Origin: Woodsholea maritima DSM 17123 | GTDB lineage: Bacteria; Pseudomonadota; Alphaproteobacteria; Caulobacterales; Maricaulaceae | NCBI RefSeq assembly: GCF_000382325.1 | Contig: NZ_KB908057.1 | Location: 364,783-428,782 of the forward strand | DNA: 64,000 bases | Direction: 5' to 3' | Part shown: in pieces, positions 62,743 to 64,000 of the stretch | Layout of the letters: every line of letters starts with the position of its first letter | How positions within the stretch are numbered: position 1 is the first letter of the stretch | Made by a program: the position numbers and the translations under genes | Notes under the pieces: generated by a model | What the model saw: the letters and a program-made list of their open reading frames with translations, nothing else | What the model was told of the DNA's origin: nothing | Database searches by the model: none

Positions 62743-63872
62743 AACTCCCGCACCAGGGCGAAGTCAGCGCGCGAATCGCCTTCTTTATAGCCGGGCTTGG
62801 GCTCAAACTCGTGGCGATAGCGATATTTGATCTCTAGCGCCCATAGCGCACCCAGATCCGTGGTCAGGGTAAAGGTTTGATCGGCGCGGGATTTATCCGC
62901 GACCAAAAGCGTACTTTCAGACGTGACATCCACGCGTTCAGATAAACGCCAGCGCGCATCAGAGCCCAGATCGAGTGCCACTTGGCGCGCGGTTGTGCCG
63001 TCTTGTCCATTCAAGACCCGCATACCCGGTGCGCCGCGCACGGTCCATTGTACCGCCTCGCCGGTCAAAATACGATAACCCGCACCCACGCCTAAGAAGG
63101 CCGTCCAGTCATAGCTGGTCCGGCTGTCGCGTTCATAATCGGTGGCGGTAAAGAAGGTCCATTTCTCACCGGCCTCACGCTCACCGCGCAATTGCACGCG
63201 AAATTCATCGCGGCCTATGACATTATTGATTTCAGAATGGGTGTAGTTGATCTTGCCATCAAAGCCCCAATCCATCAGTTCGCGTTGAATTTCCAGAGCG
63301 ATGGTGGAATCCTGGCGGGTATTATTGCCATTATCAAAGCGGAAGCCGAATTTGATCCGACCATTCCAATTCTCTGATTGGCCATTCATGATGGTATTGC
63401 CCAGCCAATAGGCTTGGTTCAGCAAGGGGCCATGATCGAGCGGCGGCGCGCTGGGCTCTTGAGGTGTTTGCGCCGGTCCATCCAAACAGGGCAGACGTTG
63501 GGGCTCAACAGGGGTTGCCGGGGTCGGCGTCGTTGGTGCTTCAGCCAGGGTCACGCGCGGTGTGGGCGCATCGGTGTCGCGGATATTGACTTCGGTACGA
63601 TGGGGAAGGCCTGGTCCGGGCTGGGTGAGGCTCGGCACGCCCAAACCCTGTTCAATCTCATCGCGCCGCTCGGGCGCAAAGTTTAGGGCCGCGCGCTCGA
63701 CATCGCGGGCATTATAGCTCAAAGATAAGAGGCGAACCGCATCAATCAGGTCTTCATCATCGCCGGAATAGGCGGCGGTGCGTAACAGGTCTAAAATGGG
63801 TTCGGGCAGGGGAGCGGCTTCGGTTTGAACGGTCAGCGCGGTTGAAACGGCCATGGCCCAGAACAAACTCAT
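62739..63872 (-). CDS. DUF481-like outer-membrane beta-barrel protein
   Basis: 377 aa. Signal peptide (LFWAMAVSTALTVQTEAAP), an N-terminal helical domain (PILDLLRTAAYSGDDEDLIDAV...), a Pro/Thr-rich linker at ~110-145, then from ~155 alternating beta-strand sequence (WNGRIKFGFRFDNGNNTRQDSTIALEI, KWTFFTATDYERDSRTSYDWTAFLGVGAGYRIL) ending in SRADFALVREF with terminal Phe. YdiY/DUF481 type. Function unknown; convergent with the protease gene (4-nt overlap). Confidence 0.8.
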   Translation of the reverse strand: MSLFWAMAVSTALTVQTEAAPLPEPILDLLRTAAYSGDDEDLIDAVRLLSLSYNARDVERAALNFAPERRDEIEQGLGVPSLTQPGPGLPHRTEVNIRDTDAPTPRVTLAEAPTTPTPATPVEPQRLPCLDGPAQTPQEPSAPPLDHGPLLNQAYWLGNTIMNGQSENWNGRIKFGFRFDNGNNTRQDSTIALEIQRELMDWGFDGKINYTHSEINNVIGRDEFRVQLRGEREAGEKWTFFTATDYERDSRTSYDWTAFLGVGAGYRILTGEAVQWTVRGAPGMRVLNGQDGTTARQVALDLGSDARWRLSERVDVTSESTLLVADKSRADQTFTLTTDLGALWALEIKYRYRHEFEPKPGYKEGDSRADFALVREF

Positions 63873-63958
63873 AAATCACTCCCATGCTGCGAAAGAGGCG
63901 TATACTTGAGAACAAGGCTTAACGTAATCTTGACAGAGCTGGCAATGTGGAGGGGTGA

Positions 63959-64000
63959 ATGACACAAACAACAACGCGTTTAAGTGTGCCAAGCTGGGCC
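63959..64000 (+). CDS. Start of a gene running off the right edge
   Basis: ATG 63959 preceded by GGAGGGG (5 nt) opens 14 codons to the window end (MTQTTTRLSVPSWA). Too short to identify. The 86-nt gap contains TTAA-N7-TTGA, one mismatch from the CtrA-type TTAA-N7-TTAA pattern; weak. Confidence 0.45.
   Translation, partial: MTQTTTRLSVPSWA

Overview
This 64 kb window looks like a chromosomal segment of a free-living alphaproteobacterium. The probable placement is near Hyphomonadaceae/Maricaulaceae (Caulobacterales sensu lato). That is inferred from gene content, moderately high G+C, a zapA-6S RNA-5-FCL arrangement, a complete ruvCAB-ybgC-tolQRAB-pal-cpoB-tilS-ftsH run, and numerous palindromic intergenic repeats. 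No rRNA, tRNA, IS element, integrase or CRISPR array was found.

Layout. 0-4.4 kb is accessory: a leftward cluster encodes an orphan 459-aa protein, a NAL1-like trypsin-fold protease, a stand-alone copy of that protease's N-terminal domain, and a small membrane/coiled-coil protein cut by the window edge. A divergent GH25 lysozyme lipoprotein and a Mor-like DNA-binding protein lie beside it. 4.5-9.9 kb is housekeeping (cysQ, zapA, 6S RNA, 5-FCL, YmdB-type phosphoesterase, glmM, fsa). 10-14 kb is a leftward surface-polysaccharide set (priming sugar transferase, O-antigen ligase/polymerase-type protein, histidine phosphatase, kdsB). 14.3-19.7 kb holds yebC, an aldo/keto reductase, pgi and tkt. 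19.7-21.7 kb is a two-gene unit of a Tat-exported 20-residue-repeat protein and a JmjC-type oxygenase. 21.9-33.3 kb is Holliday-junction resolution, the Tol-Pal envelope complex, tilS and ftsH.

33.4-47 kb mixes core genes (folP, thiD, serC) with a lamin-tail nuclease, a Gdx-type exporter, an ABC exporter, a class V PLP enzyme, an M48 lipoprotein protease, PagL-like lipid A deacylase and an OafA-type acyltransferase. 47-56 kb has purA, an ArsR regulator divergent from two dimeric alpha/beta-barrel monooxygenase-like genes, another acyltransferase, a membrane dipeptidase, and thiC behind a TPP riboswitch. 48.5, 53.3-53.7 and 56.2-57.2 kb are filled with nested palindromic repeats; a GIY-YIG nuclease gene sits exactly between two copies of one hairpin family. 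57.4-64 kb contains a 24-residue peptide gene with an extraordinarily long Shine-Dalgarno match, a periplasmic esterase, a thioredoxin-fold lipoprotein beside a thioredoxin-PhzF fusion, a His/Arg/Asp-rich secreted protein, a Cys-rich-repeat trypsin protease and a DUF481-like outer-membrane protein.

The strongest candidates for undescribed biology are: (1) the GIY-YIG gene bracketed by covarying bulged-T hairpins; (2) the repeat protein plus JmjC oxygenase pair, possibly substrate and modifier; (3) the protease with its stand-alone N-domain paralogue in a lysis-like neighbourhood; (4) the 24-aa peptide transcript whose ribosome-binding site can be masked by a downstream anti-SD; (5) the thioredoxin-PhzF fusion. 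All functional claims are from reading the sequence; no database search was run.
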